From Desulfuromonadaceae bacterium (GTDB lineage: Bacteria > Desulfobacterota > Desulfuromonadia > Desulfuromonadales > UBA2294), in the NCBI GenBank assembly GCA_024636225.1, contig JAGXHN010000021.1, positions 1 through 5,903 of the forward strand: 5,903 bases of DNA, given 5' to 3'. The position numbers were made by a program, and so were the translations under genes. Position 1 is the first letter of the stretch. Every line of letters begins with the position of its first letter. Shown here piece by piece: positions 1-5,903 of the stretch. The notes under the pieces were generated by a model. The model did no database searches, had not been told where the DNA came from, and saw only the letters and a list, made by a program, of their open reading frames with translations.

Positions 1-238
1 CACCGACAAATAGTGCCCAATCCGAATCGAGCTTTCCATTATTCTGCACCAGTAGTAAATCGCGTGACGTTCCGGTTACAGAACCGGATAACAGCTGTTT
101 CGTCAGATGCCCGTTCAGACGCCAGTCGAGCAGTGCGGCAGCGCCTGCCAGCGGGCGGTCGTCCTTAAAAAAAAGTGCAGCGACAACCTCACCCTCCATC
201 TTGTCCGGAGGCATATCTAGCAGATGCATATCGTTCAT
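1..238 (-). CDS. Leucyl aminopeptidase (M17) N-terminal-domain-like protein, partial (C-terminus beyond left edge)
   Basis: Seventy-nine codons are visible, read from an ATG at 238 whose ATGA overlaps the nusB stop, and the frame stays open to the window edge. The protein begins MNDMHLLDMPPDK, followed by a hydrophobic strand and FFKDDRPLAGAAALLDWRLNG at about residues 23-43, then LLLVQNN and WALFVG near the cut. The pattern of a strand, an acidic turn, RPL, a helix with DWRLNG, then further strands resembles the macro-like N-terminal domain of M17 leucyl aminopeptidases. From memory, short stand-alone proteins with this domain and no metallopeptidase half occur in Geobacter-like bacteria and myxobacteria. 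Whether the catalytic half follows here cannot be seen. There is no clear Shine-Dalgarno sequence (only AAAGAA nearby), so translation is probably coupled to nusB. An eight-base T run in the coding strand (167-174) sits inside codons 23-25. The domain call is moderately sure; the function is unknown. Confidence 0.7.
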   Translation of the reverse strand, partial: MNDMHLLDMPPDKMEGEVVAALFFKDDRPLAGAAALLDWRLNGHLTKQLLSGSVTGTSRDLLLVQNNGKLDSDWALFVG

Positions 239-699
239 AATTCTTTTTTGAGATTATCTGAAATTTTATCAAGAATCCCGTTGATAAAAGACGGTGTCTC
301 CTTGGTCCCGTAACGTTTACCTATTTCAATTGCTTCGTTCATGATCACATTTGCGGGGACATCGGGTTGATACTGCAACTCGTAGGTCGCCATCCGCAGA
401 AGAGAGAGATCGACTCTTGACATGCGATCGAGTGCCCAGTTTTTAGAACAGTCCTCAACGGTTTTATCGATCTCGTGAAGTTTTCCAACGACTCCCCGCA
501 CCAAAGCCTCGGCAAAAGATTTTACATGCGAATGAACTTTTGCCTCCGTATCTTCCGGCTCGCCAAGAACATCATTGCGAAATCGAAAATTTTTCCAGAA
601 ATCTTCGAGAATAATATCGATTTCTGTATCGTGGTCGTAAAGACTGTATAAAATTTTAAGGGCAAATTCTCTCCCCTGTCTTCGGACTCCCGGTTCCAT
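235..699 (-). CDS. nusB: Transcription antitermination factor NusB
   Basis: A 154-residue all-helical RNA-binding protein that, with NusE (ribosomal protein S10), binds boxA RNA and supports rRNA antitermination. Family signatures are the N-terminal RRQGREFALKILYSL (residues 6-20), the central NWALDRMSRVDLSLLRMATYEL region (87-108), and the C-terminal PANVIMNEAIEIGKRYGT...PSFINGILDKI (115-146). It is slightly longer than the roughly 135-145 residues usual for the family, with the extra length in the linker around residues 35-60. The start chosen is the ATG at 699, which shares one base with the ribH stop (TGATG) and has GGAG five bases upstream. A TTG directly before it at 702 would add one residue but sits too close to the Shine-Dalgarno. 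It follows ribH, a pairing common in bacteria, and overlaps the next gene through ATGA. Confidence 0.96.
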   Translation of the reverse strand: MEPGVRRQGREFALKILYSLYDHDTEIDIILEDFWKNFRFRNDVLGEPEDTEAKVHSHVKSFAEALVRGVVGKLHEIDKTVEDCSKNWALDRMSRVDLSLLRMATYELQYQPDVPANVIMNEAIEIGKRYGTKETPSFINGILDKISDNLKKEL

Positions 700-1169
700 C
701 AAGACTCCATCGATCTGAAAAGATTGACCATTTCGATGATCGTGACGGCGGCTTCGAACCCTTTATTGCCAGCTTTCGCTCCAGCCCGTTCAACCGCCTG
801 CTCGATGTTGTCGGTGGTCAAGACGCCAAAAGCGACCGGAATACCGGAATCGAGGCTGACGGAGGCGATCCCTTTGGAGACTTCGGCACTGACATAGTCA
901 AAATGTGGCGTTGCACCACGAATCACTGCGCCGAGGCAGATGACAGCGTCATATTTCCCCGAATTAACCATTTTTTTGGCCACCATCGGGAGCTCAAAAG
1001 CGCCAGGAACACGAACCACGTCGAGATCGTTCTCTTCTGCGCCGTGCCGGCGCAGAGCATCAATCGCCCCTTCCAGCAGCCGTTCGGAAATAAAACTGTT
1101 GAAACGACTGACGGCTAATCCAACTTTCAGGCCGGACGCATCGAGTTTTCCTTCAATAATATTTGTCAT
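699..1169 (-). CDS. ribH: 6,7-dimethyl-8-ribityllumazine synthase (riboflavin synthase beta chain)
   Basis: Catalyses the penultimate riboflavin step, condensing 5-amino-6-ribitylaminouracil with 3,4-dihydroxy-2-butanone-4-phosphate to form 6,7-dimethyl-8-ribityllumazine. It is cytosolic and usually a pentamer or 60-mer. At 156 residues it has the normal family length. Visible motifs are SRFN (21-24, aromatic F23 for substrate stacking), VPGAFELP (54-61), [14 protein letters not shown] (80-93) with the probable catalytic His89, and [23 protein letters not shown] (115-137), carrying the phosphate-site Arg128 and Lys136. The start ATG has a strong AGGAG seven bases upstream. It lies 25 bases after ribBA and ends in a one-base overlap with nusB. 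All key residues appear intact. Confidence 0.97.
   Translation of the reverse strand: MTNIIEGKLDASGLKVGLAVSRFNSFISERLLEGAIDALRRHGAEENDLDVVRVPGAFELPMVAKKMVNSGKYDAVICLGAVIRGATPHFDYVSAEVSKGIASVSLDSGIPVAFGVLTTDNIEQAVERAGAKAGNKGFEAAVTIIEMVNLFRSMES
705..708 (-). promoter_or_regulatory. Shine-Dalgarno of nusB
   Basis: GGAG on the minus strand, inside the last codons of ribH, lies five bases before ATG 699. It supports that ATG over the adjacent TTG at 702, which would leave only a two-base spacer. Confidence 0.75.
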
Positions 1170-1176
1170 TTTACTT

Positions 1177-1181
1177 CTCCT
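1177..1181 (-). promoter_or_regulatory. Shine-Dalgarno of ribH
   Basis: AGGAG on the minus strand, seven bases before the ribH ATG, in the 25-base gap after ribBA. It is one of the two strongest ribosome binding sites in the window, in keeping with the high subunit number of lumazine synthase particles (inference). Confidence 0.8.
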
Positions 1182-1194
1182 GTCAGCAGACTAC

Positions 1195-2400
1195 TCAGAG
1201 ATTTTCTAAAAGATGTCCCATCTTCTCTCGTTTTGTTTTCAGATAGGAAAGGTTTGAAGCCGTCGCCGCAATTTCGAGCGGCACGCGCTCAACCACCGAC
1301 AGACCATACCCTTCAAGACCGACAATTTTTTTCGGATTATTGGTCATCAGGCGAATTTTGCGAATCCCCAAATCAAACAGAATCTGCGCACCGATACCGT
1401 AATCACGTAAATCAGCTTTAAAACCGAGAGCTTCATTCGCCTCGACGGTGTCATGCCCCTCGTCCTGCAAAGCGTATGCACGCAGCTTGTTGACCAGGCC
1501 GATTCCGCGTCCTTCCTGACGCATATAGAGCAGAACACCAACACCTTCGCTTTCGATCTGCAACATTGCTGCCTTCAATTGATCACCACAGTCGCAGCGC
1601 AAAGAACCGAAGACATCACCGGTGAGACATTCGGAATGGACACGAACCAGAACCGGTTGATCCGAATTGATCTCACCTTTAATTAAAGCCATGTGCTGAG
1701 AACCATCGACATCATTTTCGTAAGCGACAGCCTTAAAATCAGTGCCAAACGGTGTCGGCAGGATCGTTTCAGCTGCACGATGCACCAGCAGTTCTTTACG
1801 CATCCGGTAGGCAACCAGATCAGCGATGGTGACAATCCGCAGATTATGGAGTTTGGCAAATTTCTTCAGTTGGGGCATGCGCGACATTGTGCCATCTTCG
1901 TTCATGATTTCGCAAATCACTCCGGCTGGCTTAAGACCTGCCAGACGAGCGAGATCAACTGACCCCTCGGTCTGTCCCGCACGGACAAGGGCGCCCCCTT
2001 TTTTGGCCCGCAGCGGGAAAATATGACCGGGACGAGCAAGGTCAAACGCCCTGGTTTCGTCGGCGATTGCAACTTGAATCGTCCGGGCCCGGTCCGCGGC
2101 TGATATCCCTGTCGACACCCCGGTTCGCGCCTCGATCGAGACAGTAAAAGCGGTGCCGAATGAAGAGGAATTATTCTGAACCATTAATGGCAGTTCGAGA
2201 AGATCAGCACGCTCTTCGGTGAGGGAGAGACAGATCAGCCCACGTCCCTCTTTTGCCATAAAATTGATCGCTTCGGGTGTAACTTTTTCTGCGGCAATAA
2301 CAAGATCACCTTCATTTTCACGATCTTCATCATCAACCAGGATAATCATGTTCCCCTGACGGAGATCGTCCATGGCTGCTTCGATGTTCTCAATCGGCAT
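1195..2400 (-). CDS. ribBA: Bifunctional 3,4-dihydroxy-2-butanone-4-phosphate synthase / GTP cyclohydrolase II
   Basis: A 401-residue fusion supplying both starting branches of riboflavin synthesis. Residues 1 to about 200 are the RibB half, which converts ribulose-5-phosphate to DHBP plus formate. It has the acidic metal loop [11 protein letters not shown] (23-33), [16 protein letters not shown] (93-108), ARPGHIFPL (122-130) and [16 protein letters not shown] (155-170). Residues from about 205 to 401 are the RibA half, which opens GTP to the diaminopyrimidine. It has the zinc-binding set C258, C269 and C271 in HSEC...[13 protein letters not shown] (294-302), YGIGAQIL (334-341) and LMTNNPKK (351-358). 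Both halves look catalytically intact, unlike some proteobacterial RibBA proteins with a degenerate RibA half. AAGGA lies six bases before the start ATG. It is preceded by a 63-base gap after ribE and followed 25 bases later by ribH. Confidence 0.97.
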   Translation of the reverse strand: MPIENIEAAMDDLRQGNMIILVDDEDRENEGDLVIAAEKVTPEAINFMAKEGRGLICLSLTEERADLLELPLMVQNNSSSFGTAFTVSIEARTGVSTGISAADRARTIQVAIADETRAFDLARPGHIFPLRAKKGGALVRAGQTEGSVDLARLAGLKPAGVICEIMNEDGTMSRMPQLKKFAKLHNLRIVTIADLVAYRMRKELLVHRAAETILPTPFGTDFKAVAYENDVDGSQHMALIKGEINSDQPVLVRVHSECLTGDVFGSLRCDCGDQLKAAMLQIESEGVGVLLYMRQEGRGIGLVNKLRAYALQDEGHDTVEANEALGFKADLRDYGIGAQILFDLGIRKIRLMTNNPKKIVGLEGYGLSVVERVPLEIAATASNLSYLKTKREKMGHLLENL

Positions 2401-2406
2401 TTTAAT

Positions 2407-2411
2407 TCCTT
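2407..2411 (-). promoter_or_regulatory. Shine-Dalgarno of ribBA
   Basis: AAGGA on the minus strand, six bases before ATG 2400, in an A/T-rich leader at the end of the 63-base ribE-ribBA gap. Confidence 0.75.
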
Positions 2412-2427
2412 TAGTTATTACATTAAT

Positions 2428-2453
2428 GGCTATCGGCTGTTTTACAGATGGCC
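2428..2453 (-). other. Imperfect hairpin in the ribE-ribBA gap
   Basis: On the transcribed strand an inner stem CTGT-AAA-ACAG (2437-2447) is flanked by GGC and GCC (2428-2430 with 2451-2453) and an AT/AT pair, with one C-A mismatch and a three-base CCG bulge. No T-run follows, so it is not an intrinsic terminator. At 26 bases it is far too small for an FMN riboswitch. It could be a processing or stability element, or chance. Confidence 0.3.
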
Positions 2454-2463
2454 CGTATTTATG

Positions 2464-3108
2464 TCACAGAAAACCGTGCTTGGCAAGAAGTTCACTCGTC
2501 AGCGATGGTTTGATTTCAGGGTTATGCTTCAGCAAACGCTCAACATATTTACCCAGAATATCGGCTTCGATATTCACTTTTGATCCGGGTCGCAGCTCGT
2601 TTAATGTCGTTTTATCGAGAGTGTGTGGGATAATACTGAGCTGAAAACTGTTTGCGTTGACACTGTTGATGGTCAGACTGATCCCATCGACAGCCACAGA
2701 GCCTTTTTCGATCAGATAGCGACAACAGCTGGCCGGCACCTCAATCTCGATCAGAACAGCATTATTAACTGTTGAGAGCTGTTTGACCACACCGACCGCG
2801 TCAACATGCCCTGTCACGATATGCCCTCCCAATCGATCTCCGACCCGCAACGCCCGCTCCAGATTGACCCGACTTCCGGTTCTGAGCAATTCAAGAGTCG
2901 ACCGGGAAAATGTCTCCGGCGAAACATCCGCCGAAAACGCATGGGCTTCTTTTGCGGTCACTGTAAGACAAATGCCGTTCACGGCAATACTGTCGCCCGG
3001 AGTCAAACTCTCAGTCGGCAGAGAGGTCCCTAACGTTATCACTGCCGAAGTCGACGTCCGCACGATACTCTTTAACGTCCCACAATCTTCGATCAAACCG
3101 GTGAACAT
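2464..3108 (-). CDS. ribE: Riboflavin synthase, alpha subunit
   Basis: Carries out the final step of the pathway, dismutation of two 6,7-dimethyl-8-ribityllumazine molecules into riboflavin and 5-amino-6-ribitylaminouracil. At 214 residues it has family length, with the expected internal duplication into two lumazine-binding barrels. Barrel one (about 1-95) opens with the canonical MFTG and has GDSIAVNGICLTV (38-50, with Cys47 near the active site). Barrel two follows GGHIVTGHVD (94-103) and has the matching GSVAVDGISLTI (136-147) and IPHTLDKTTL (160-169). The chosen start is the ATG at 3108, which overlaps the ribD stop by one base (TGATG), with GAGG seven bases upstream. A TTG at 3111 would add one residue before the conserved MFTG and is less likely. 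The gene is called ribC in some nomenclatures. Confidence 0.96.
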   Translation of the reverse strand: MFTGLIEDCGTLKSIVRTSTSAVITLGTSLPTESLTPGDSIAVNGICLTVTAKEAHAFSADVSPETFSRSTLELLRTGSRVNLERALRVGDRLGGHIVTGHVDAVGVVKQLSTVNNAVLIEIEVPASCCRYLIEKGSVAVDGISLTINSVNANSFQLSIIPHTLDKTTLNELRPGSKVNIEADILGKYVERLLKHNPEIKPSLTSELLAKHGFL

Positions 3109-4199
3109 CAAACGACCTCGCCTTCAATCAGGATATCGTTAGCAAAGAAACAGGAACGAATGTCCTGCAACTCTACTGCATCTTTTAACAGCTTGACACC
3201 CGCACCAGAAAAAACAGGGGACCCCTCCTCTCCCCCCAAAAGTTTCGGCGCGATAAAAAAAGCGACACGATCGACGATGCGTGATCTTAGCGCTGCACCA
3301 TTCAAAACCGATCCGGCTTCGAGCAGCAGACTCTGAATATTGCGCCGACCCAGATAACGCATCAAATCGACGAGGGACACCCGACCATCAGGATCGGATT
3401 CAAAGAGAACAACCTCAACTCCGTTATCGCGCAACTCCTCGATTCTGGAATCCGGGGCCGCAGAAGTTGTCGCAATCAGCGGCAAGCGAGCCGTGTCCGG
3501 AGAGAGGATTTGCGCCCTGGCCGGGATACGCAGTTGCGAGTCAACAACAATCCGCAGTGCGTCGCGCCCCCCTTCGGGGAGACGGGTTGTTAACCGCGAA
3601 TCATCAGCCAATATCGAGCCGATACCGGTCAAGATCGCATCCGAACGGTTTCTCATCCGGTGTACGTACAGACGGCTTAGTTCACCGGTGATCCATTGCG
3701 AATCACCTGCATGCGTCGCTGTCTGTCCATCGAGGGTCATCGCAGTTTTCAGGGTGACAAATGGCAAACCGGTCAGAATATGTTTGGTAAACGGTGCAAT
3801 CAGACGGCGACAGGACGACTCAAGCAGACCGGTGACGACTTCGACACCAAAGCTGCGTAAATGCTCGATCCCCTTCCCGGCGACCACAGGATTCGGATCT
3901 GTACAGCCGACAAAAACCCGTCTGATTCCAGCCTTGATGATCGCTTCAGTGCAGGGCCCTGTCCGGCCTTGATGATTACACGGTTCGAGAGTCACATAGA
4001 GGTCGGCGCCATCCGTTCGACCTCCCGCAGCATTAAGCGCAAAGATCTCAGCATGAGGTTCGCCAGCGGCAGGATGAAACCCTGTACCGATAACTTCCGC
4101 ACTGGAAACGACAACGGCCCCGACCGGGGGGTTGGGGCTGGTACGACCTTCACCCTTTCGGGCAAGATCAAGGGCTTGCTGCATAAATTGTTCAGACAT
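3108..4199 (-). CDS. ribD: Bifunctional diaminohydroxyphosphoribosylaminopyrimidine deaminase / 5-amino-6-(5-phosphoribosylamino)uracil reductase
   Basis: A 363-residue, two-domain riboflavin enzyme for the second and third steps of the GTP branch. The N-terminal deaminase (about 1-145) has substrate-loop TSPNPPVGAVVV (20-31), the zinc and catalytic motif H49-A-E51, and LEPCNHQGRTGPC (71-83), with Cys74 and Cys83 completing the zinc site. The NADPH-dependent reductase (about 146-363) starts at FVTLKTAMTLDGQTAT, has ILADDSRLTTR (196-206) and ends with SLLLEAGSVLNGAAL (290-304). The N-terminus aligns with the usual family start, so ATG 4199 is kept, although no good Shine-Dalgarno lies at normal spacing: AAGGG is 15 bases upstream, beyond a small hairpin. 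It begins 25 bases after nrdR and overlaps ribE by TGATG. Confidence 0.96.
   Translation of the reverse strand: MSEQFMQQALDLARKGEGRTSPNPPVGAVVVSSAEVIGTGFHPAAGEPHAEIFALNAAGGRTDGADLYVTLEPCNHQGRTGPCTEAIIKAGIRRVFVGCTDPNPVVAGKGIEHLRSFGVEVVTGLLESSCRRLIAPFTKHILTGLPFVTLKTAMTLDGQTATHAGDSQWITGELSRLYVHRMRNRSDAILTGIGSILADDSRLTTRLPEGGRDALRIVVDSQLRIPARAQILSPDTARLPLIATTSAAPDSRIEELRDNGVEVVLFESDPDGRVSLVDLMRYLGRRNIQSLLLEAGSVLNGAALRSRIVDRVAFFIAPKLLGGEEGSPVFSGAGVKLLKDAVELQDIRSCFFANDILIEGEVV
3116..3119 (-). promoter_or_regulatory. Shine-Dalgarno of ribE
   Basis: GAGG on the minus strand, within the last codons of ribD, seven bases before ATG 3108. It supports the start that gives the canonical MFTG N-terminus. 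Confidence 0.7.
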
Positions 4200-4204
4200 C
4201 GATC

Positions 4205-4216
4205 GGCTTAAAAGCC
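4205..4216 (-). other. Small hairpin between nrdR and ribD
   Basis: GGCT-TTTA-AGCC on the minus strand can form a four-base-pair stem with a four-base loop, immediately upstream of the ribD start. The only purine-rich Shine-Dalgarno candidate, AAGGG (4215-4219), is 15 bases from the ATG. Folding the stem would bring the free part of it closer but also occupy two of its G residues. Function is unknown. Confidence 0.35.
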
Positions 4217-4224
4217 CTTATAGT

Positions 4225-4695
4225 CTAATGGGTCTTCGGTTTTTCTTGATTCAGAATATCCTTCAACTCATCCATAAATTCATTAATATCCTTGAATTGG
4301 CGATAGACAGAAGCAAATCGCACATAAGCAACTTCGTCGATCCCTTGCAAAGATTCCATCACGGCACTCCCGATCTGCCCGACATCTATCTCCTTGTCAC
4401 CACTCTCCTGGAGAGACTGCTGAAATCCGTCGACAAACTTTTCTATTGTTGCAATCGGTACAGGGCGTTTTTCACAGGCACGCTGCATCCCGGCGATGAT
4501 CTTGTTGCGGTCAAAAACCTCACGACAACCATCTTTTTTAATAACAAGGGGGAGAGATTCCTCAACCCGTTCATAGGTTGTAAAGCGCCGTTCGCAATCG
4601 ATACACTCTCGTCGACGGCGAATATTATTCCCCTCTTTCCCCATACGGGAATCGACCACCTTGGTATCATTAAAACCGCAGAACGGACACTTCAT
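4225..4695 (-). CDS. nrdR: Transcriptional repressor NrdR
   Basis: A nucleotide-sensing repressor of ribonucleotide reductase operons. It has 156 residues, the normal family length. The N-terminal zinc ribbon has MKCPFCG and [12 protein letters not shown], giving the four ligands C3, C6, C31 and C34, with the basic DNA-binding stretch NIRRRRE (24-30) between them. An ATP-cone domain spans about residues 49-139, starting [19 protein letters not shown], and binds ATP or dATP. The start ATG has AGGAG five bases upstream and forms an ATGA overlap with the stop of the preceding deaminase gene. Its position beside glyA and dCMP deaminase groups it with dNTP and thymidylate supply genes. Its target sites (NrdR boxes) would lie at ribonucleotide reductase promoters elsewhere; none was recognised here. 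Confidence 0.97.
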   Translation of the reverse strand: MKCPFCGFNDTKVVDSRMGKEGNNIRRRRECIDCERRFTTYERVEESLPLVIKKDGCREVFDRNKIIAGMQRACEKRPVPIATIEKFVDGFQQSLQESGDKEIDVGQIGSAVMESLQGIDEVAYVRFASVYRQFKDINEFMDELKDILNQEKPKTH

Positions 4696-5168
4696 TCGAT
4701 CTCCTGTGCAATCAGGTTGGTTTTGCCGGCATAGATACGAAAGTCGATATCGGACTCTTCGAGCATATCTTTAGCCAGAATATCGGGATAACCATCCAGA
4801 TAAACAACTTGCTTAATCCCGGAATTGATAATCATTTTTGCACAGATAATACAGGGAGCATGTGTACAAAACAGCGTCGCTGCATCGATATTGACCCCAT
4901 GTTTGGCCGCCTGCAGAATAACATTCTGTTCCGCATGCAGACCACGGCACAATTCGTGTCGCTCACCGGATGGGACTTTTAACTGCTCGCGCAGACAGCC
5001 GGTCTGCTCGCAATGGGCAATACCGGTGGGTGTCCCATTGTAACCGGTGGCAAGAATATTCTTATGCTTGACCAGAACAGCACCAACCTGACGACGCAGA
5101 CAAGTCGATCGCCGGGAAACGAGCTGGGCGATGCTCATGAAATACTCTTCCCAACTCGGTCGCTGCAT
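4692..5168 (-). CDS. dCMP/cytidylate deaminase family protein (ComEB-like)
   Basis: A 158-residue zinc deaminase, most likely converting dCMP to dUMP for thymidylate synthase. With the start at ATG 5168 it begins [11 protein letters not shown], then [13 protein letters not shown] (21-33) and [10 protein letters not shown] (40-49). The active site has H78-A-E80 and APCIICAK (104-111), with Cys106 and Cys109 as zinc ligands. Further cysteines at 53, 58 and 74, in [11 protein letters not shown] and HELCRG, are typical of the dCMP deaminase branch rather than simple cytidine deaminases. The start shares a base with the glyA stop (TGATG). An alternative GTG at 5207 would add 13 residues entirely inside glyA and spoil the family-typical N-terminus. 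The Shine-Dalgarno is weak (GGT only), so translation is probably coupled to glyA. Exact substrate specificity is inferred. Confidence 0.9.
   Translation of the reverse strand: MQRPSWEEYFMSIAQLVSRRSTCLRRQVGAVLVKHKNILATGYNGTPTGIAHCEQTGCLREQLKVPSGERHELCRGLHAEQNVILQAAKHGVNIDAATLFCTHAPCIICAKMIINSGIKQVVYLDGYPDILAKDMLEESDIDFRIYAGKTNLIAQEIE
4701..4705 (-). promoter_or_regulatory. Shine-Dalgarno of nrdR
   Basis: AGGAG on the minus strand, inside the end of the deaminase gene, five bases before ATG 4695. It supports independent re-initiation despite the ATGA overlap. Confidence 0.8.
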
Positions 5169-5903
5169 CAGACCAACCGATCTGCATAAAGGGGGAATCG
5201 CAGACACATCGCTTTGACCTCCTCCTTGATTTTCTGCAAAGCGACCAGATCATCCGTATTAGCCAGAGCACGCTGAATCCAGTCAGCCACCTGCTTCATC
5301 TCCGGTTCTTTCAACCCCCGCGTTGTGGTCGCAGGCGTGCCGATACGAATTCCACTGGTCACAAACGGTGAACGGGCGTCGAAGGGGACAGCATTTTTGT
5401 TCATGGTCAAACCGGCTCTCTCAAGTGCCTCTTCAGCGACTTTTCCGGTCATCTCTGTGCCACTGAAATCGAGTAGCATCAAATGGTTGTCTGTCCCACC
5501 GGATACCAGATTAAAGCCGTGCGCAACAAGGGCATCTGCCAGCGCCTTCGCATTTTTGACCACTTGTTGTGCATAGGTTTTAAACTCGGGCGATAAAGCT
5601 TCCTTGAAAGAAACCGCCTTGGCGGCGATAACATGCATCAGCGGACCACCCTGAATGCCGGGAAAAATATTACTGTTCAGTTTTTTTGCATCCGCTTCTC
5701 GACAGAGAATCATGCCGCCACGCGGACCACGCAAGGTTTTATGCGTTGTCGTCGTCACATAATCGGCGTACGGAACCGGGTTGGGATGTTCTCCGGCAGC
5801 AACCAGACCGGCAATGTGCGCCATATCGACCATGACCTTTGCCCCCACCTTGTCGGCAATCTTTCTGAACGGTTCAAACTCAATAGTACGGGGGTAAGCA
5901 CTC
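5168..5903 (-). CDS. glyA: Serine hydroxymethyltransferase, partial (N-terminus beyond right edge)
   Basis: A PLP enzyme interconverting serine plus THF with glycine plus 5,10-methylene-THF, the main source of one-carbon units. The C-terminal 244 or so residues are visible. The frame is open to the edge and starts [18 protein letters not shown], so the gene continues upstream and no start codon is in the window. [18 protein letters not shown] contains the Asp that contacts the PLP ring nitrogen (fragment residue 26), and [14 protein letters not shown] contains the Schiff-base lysine (fragment residue 55). The 29-residue spacing between them matches the E. coli enzyme (D200 and K229), implying that about 174 N-terminal residues are missing. 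[23 protein letters not shown] is the usual C-terminal domain signature. The stop overlaps the dCMP deaminase start. Confidence 0.97.
   Translation of the reverse strand, partial: SAYPRTIEFEPFRKIADKVGAKVMVDMAHIAGLVAAGEHPNPVPYADYVTTTTHKTLRGPRGGMILCREADAKKLNSNIFPGIQGGPLMHVIAAKAVSFKEALSPEFKTYAQQVVKNAKALADALVAHGFNLVSGGTDNHLMLLDFSGTEMTGKVAEEALERAGLTMNKNAVPFDARSPFVTSGIRIGTPATTTRGLKEPEMKQVADWIQRALANTDDLVALQKIKEEVKAMCLRFPLYADRLV

Noticed and set aside
235..250. Six-A run near the end of nusB that could allow a -1 frameshift into the M17-N-like frame
   Set aside because: The downstream gene is in the -1 frame, but the run is in phase AAA AAA G rather than the canonical A AAA AAG, and no stimulatory stem was seen. 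The ATGA overlap is a sufficient explanation.
2428..2453. Intrinsic terminator between ribE and ribBA
   Set aside because: The stem is broken by a mismatch and a bulge, and no T-run follows it on the transcribed strand.
2783..3142. 119-codon open frame on the plus strand
   Set aside because: Opposite ribE, with no family resemblance; a shadow frame.
3493..3972. 159-codon open frame on the plus strand inside ribD
   Set aside because: Antisense to the conserved deaminase and reductase domains of ribD. The peptide is low-complexity, rich in Arg, Ser and Pro, and resembles no known family.
4199..4204. CGATCG palindrome at the ribD start
   Set aside because: A six-base palindrome; GATC/CGATC words recur in this sequence, so it is not evidence of an operator.
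4132..4734. 200-codon open frame on the plus strand
   Set aside because: It lies opposite nrdR and the ends of its neighbours, has no recognisable domain, and is explained as a shadow of strongly conserved minus-strand genes.
5169..5207. GTG-initiated N-terminal extension of the dCMP deaminase
   Set aside because: The 13 extra residues lie wholly inside glyA coding sequence, and the family-typical N-terminus begins at ATG 5168 in a TGATG overlap.
1..5903. tRNA, rRNA, CRISPR, insertion sequence or attachment site
   Set aside because: Almost the whole window is accounted for by conserved protein-coding genes, and no arrays of repeats, terminal inverted repeats or transposase motifs were seen.

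Overview
This window is a compact, single-direction stretch of bacterial chromosome. All nine recognisable genes lie on the minus strand, so transcription runs from position 5903 towards 1. Base composition is moderate. Gene content, gene order and protein flavour suggest a member of the former Deltaproteobacteria, most likely the Desulfuromonadales/Geobacterales group. That placement is an inference from remembered family resemblance, not from a search.

In transcription order the window holds: the C-terminal part of serine hydroxymethyltransferase (glyA, cut by the right edge); a dCMP/cytidylate deaminase of the ComEB type; the ribonucleotide reductase repressor nrdR; ribD, ribE (riboflavin synthase alpha chain), the bifunctional ribBA, and ribH; nusB; and the first 79 codons of a protein with a leucyl-aminopeptidase (M17) N-terminal-like domain, cut by the left edge. 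The only gaps between genes are 25, 63 and 25 bases. The other five junctions are stop/start overlaps, three TGATG and two ATGA. This looks like one polycistronic operon with strong translational coupling.

The genes form two metabolic blocks. GlyA supplies one-carbon units (5,10-methylene-THF), dCMP deaminase supplies dUMP, and NrdR represses ribonucleotide reductase, so the first block concerns dNTP and thymidylate supply. RibD, RibE, RibBA and RibH cover the known steps from GTP and ribulose-5-phosphate to riboflavin, apart from the dephosphorylation step, which is usually done by a general HAD phosphatase that is not seen here. NusB, the rRNA antitermination factor, follows ribH, a common bacterial pairing. 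No promoter, FMN riboswitch or intrinsic terminator was recognised, so the main control signals probably lie beyond the right edge, upstream of glyA or earlier.

This is mostly an ordinary, well-understood housekeeping region. The less understood items are the truncated M17-N-like protein at the left edge, the poor ribosome binding site and small hairpin in front of ribD, an imperfect hairpin in the 63-base ribE-ribBA gap, and the absence of a rib riboswitch. No mobile element, CRISPR array, RNA gene or novel system was found.
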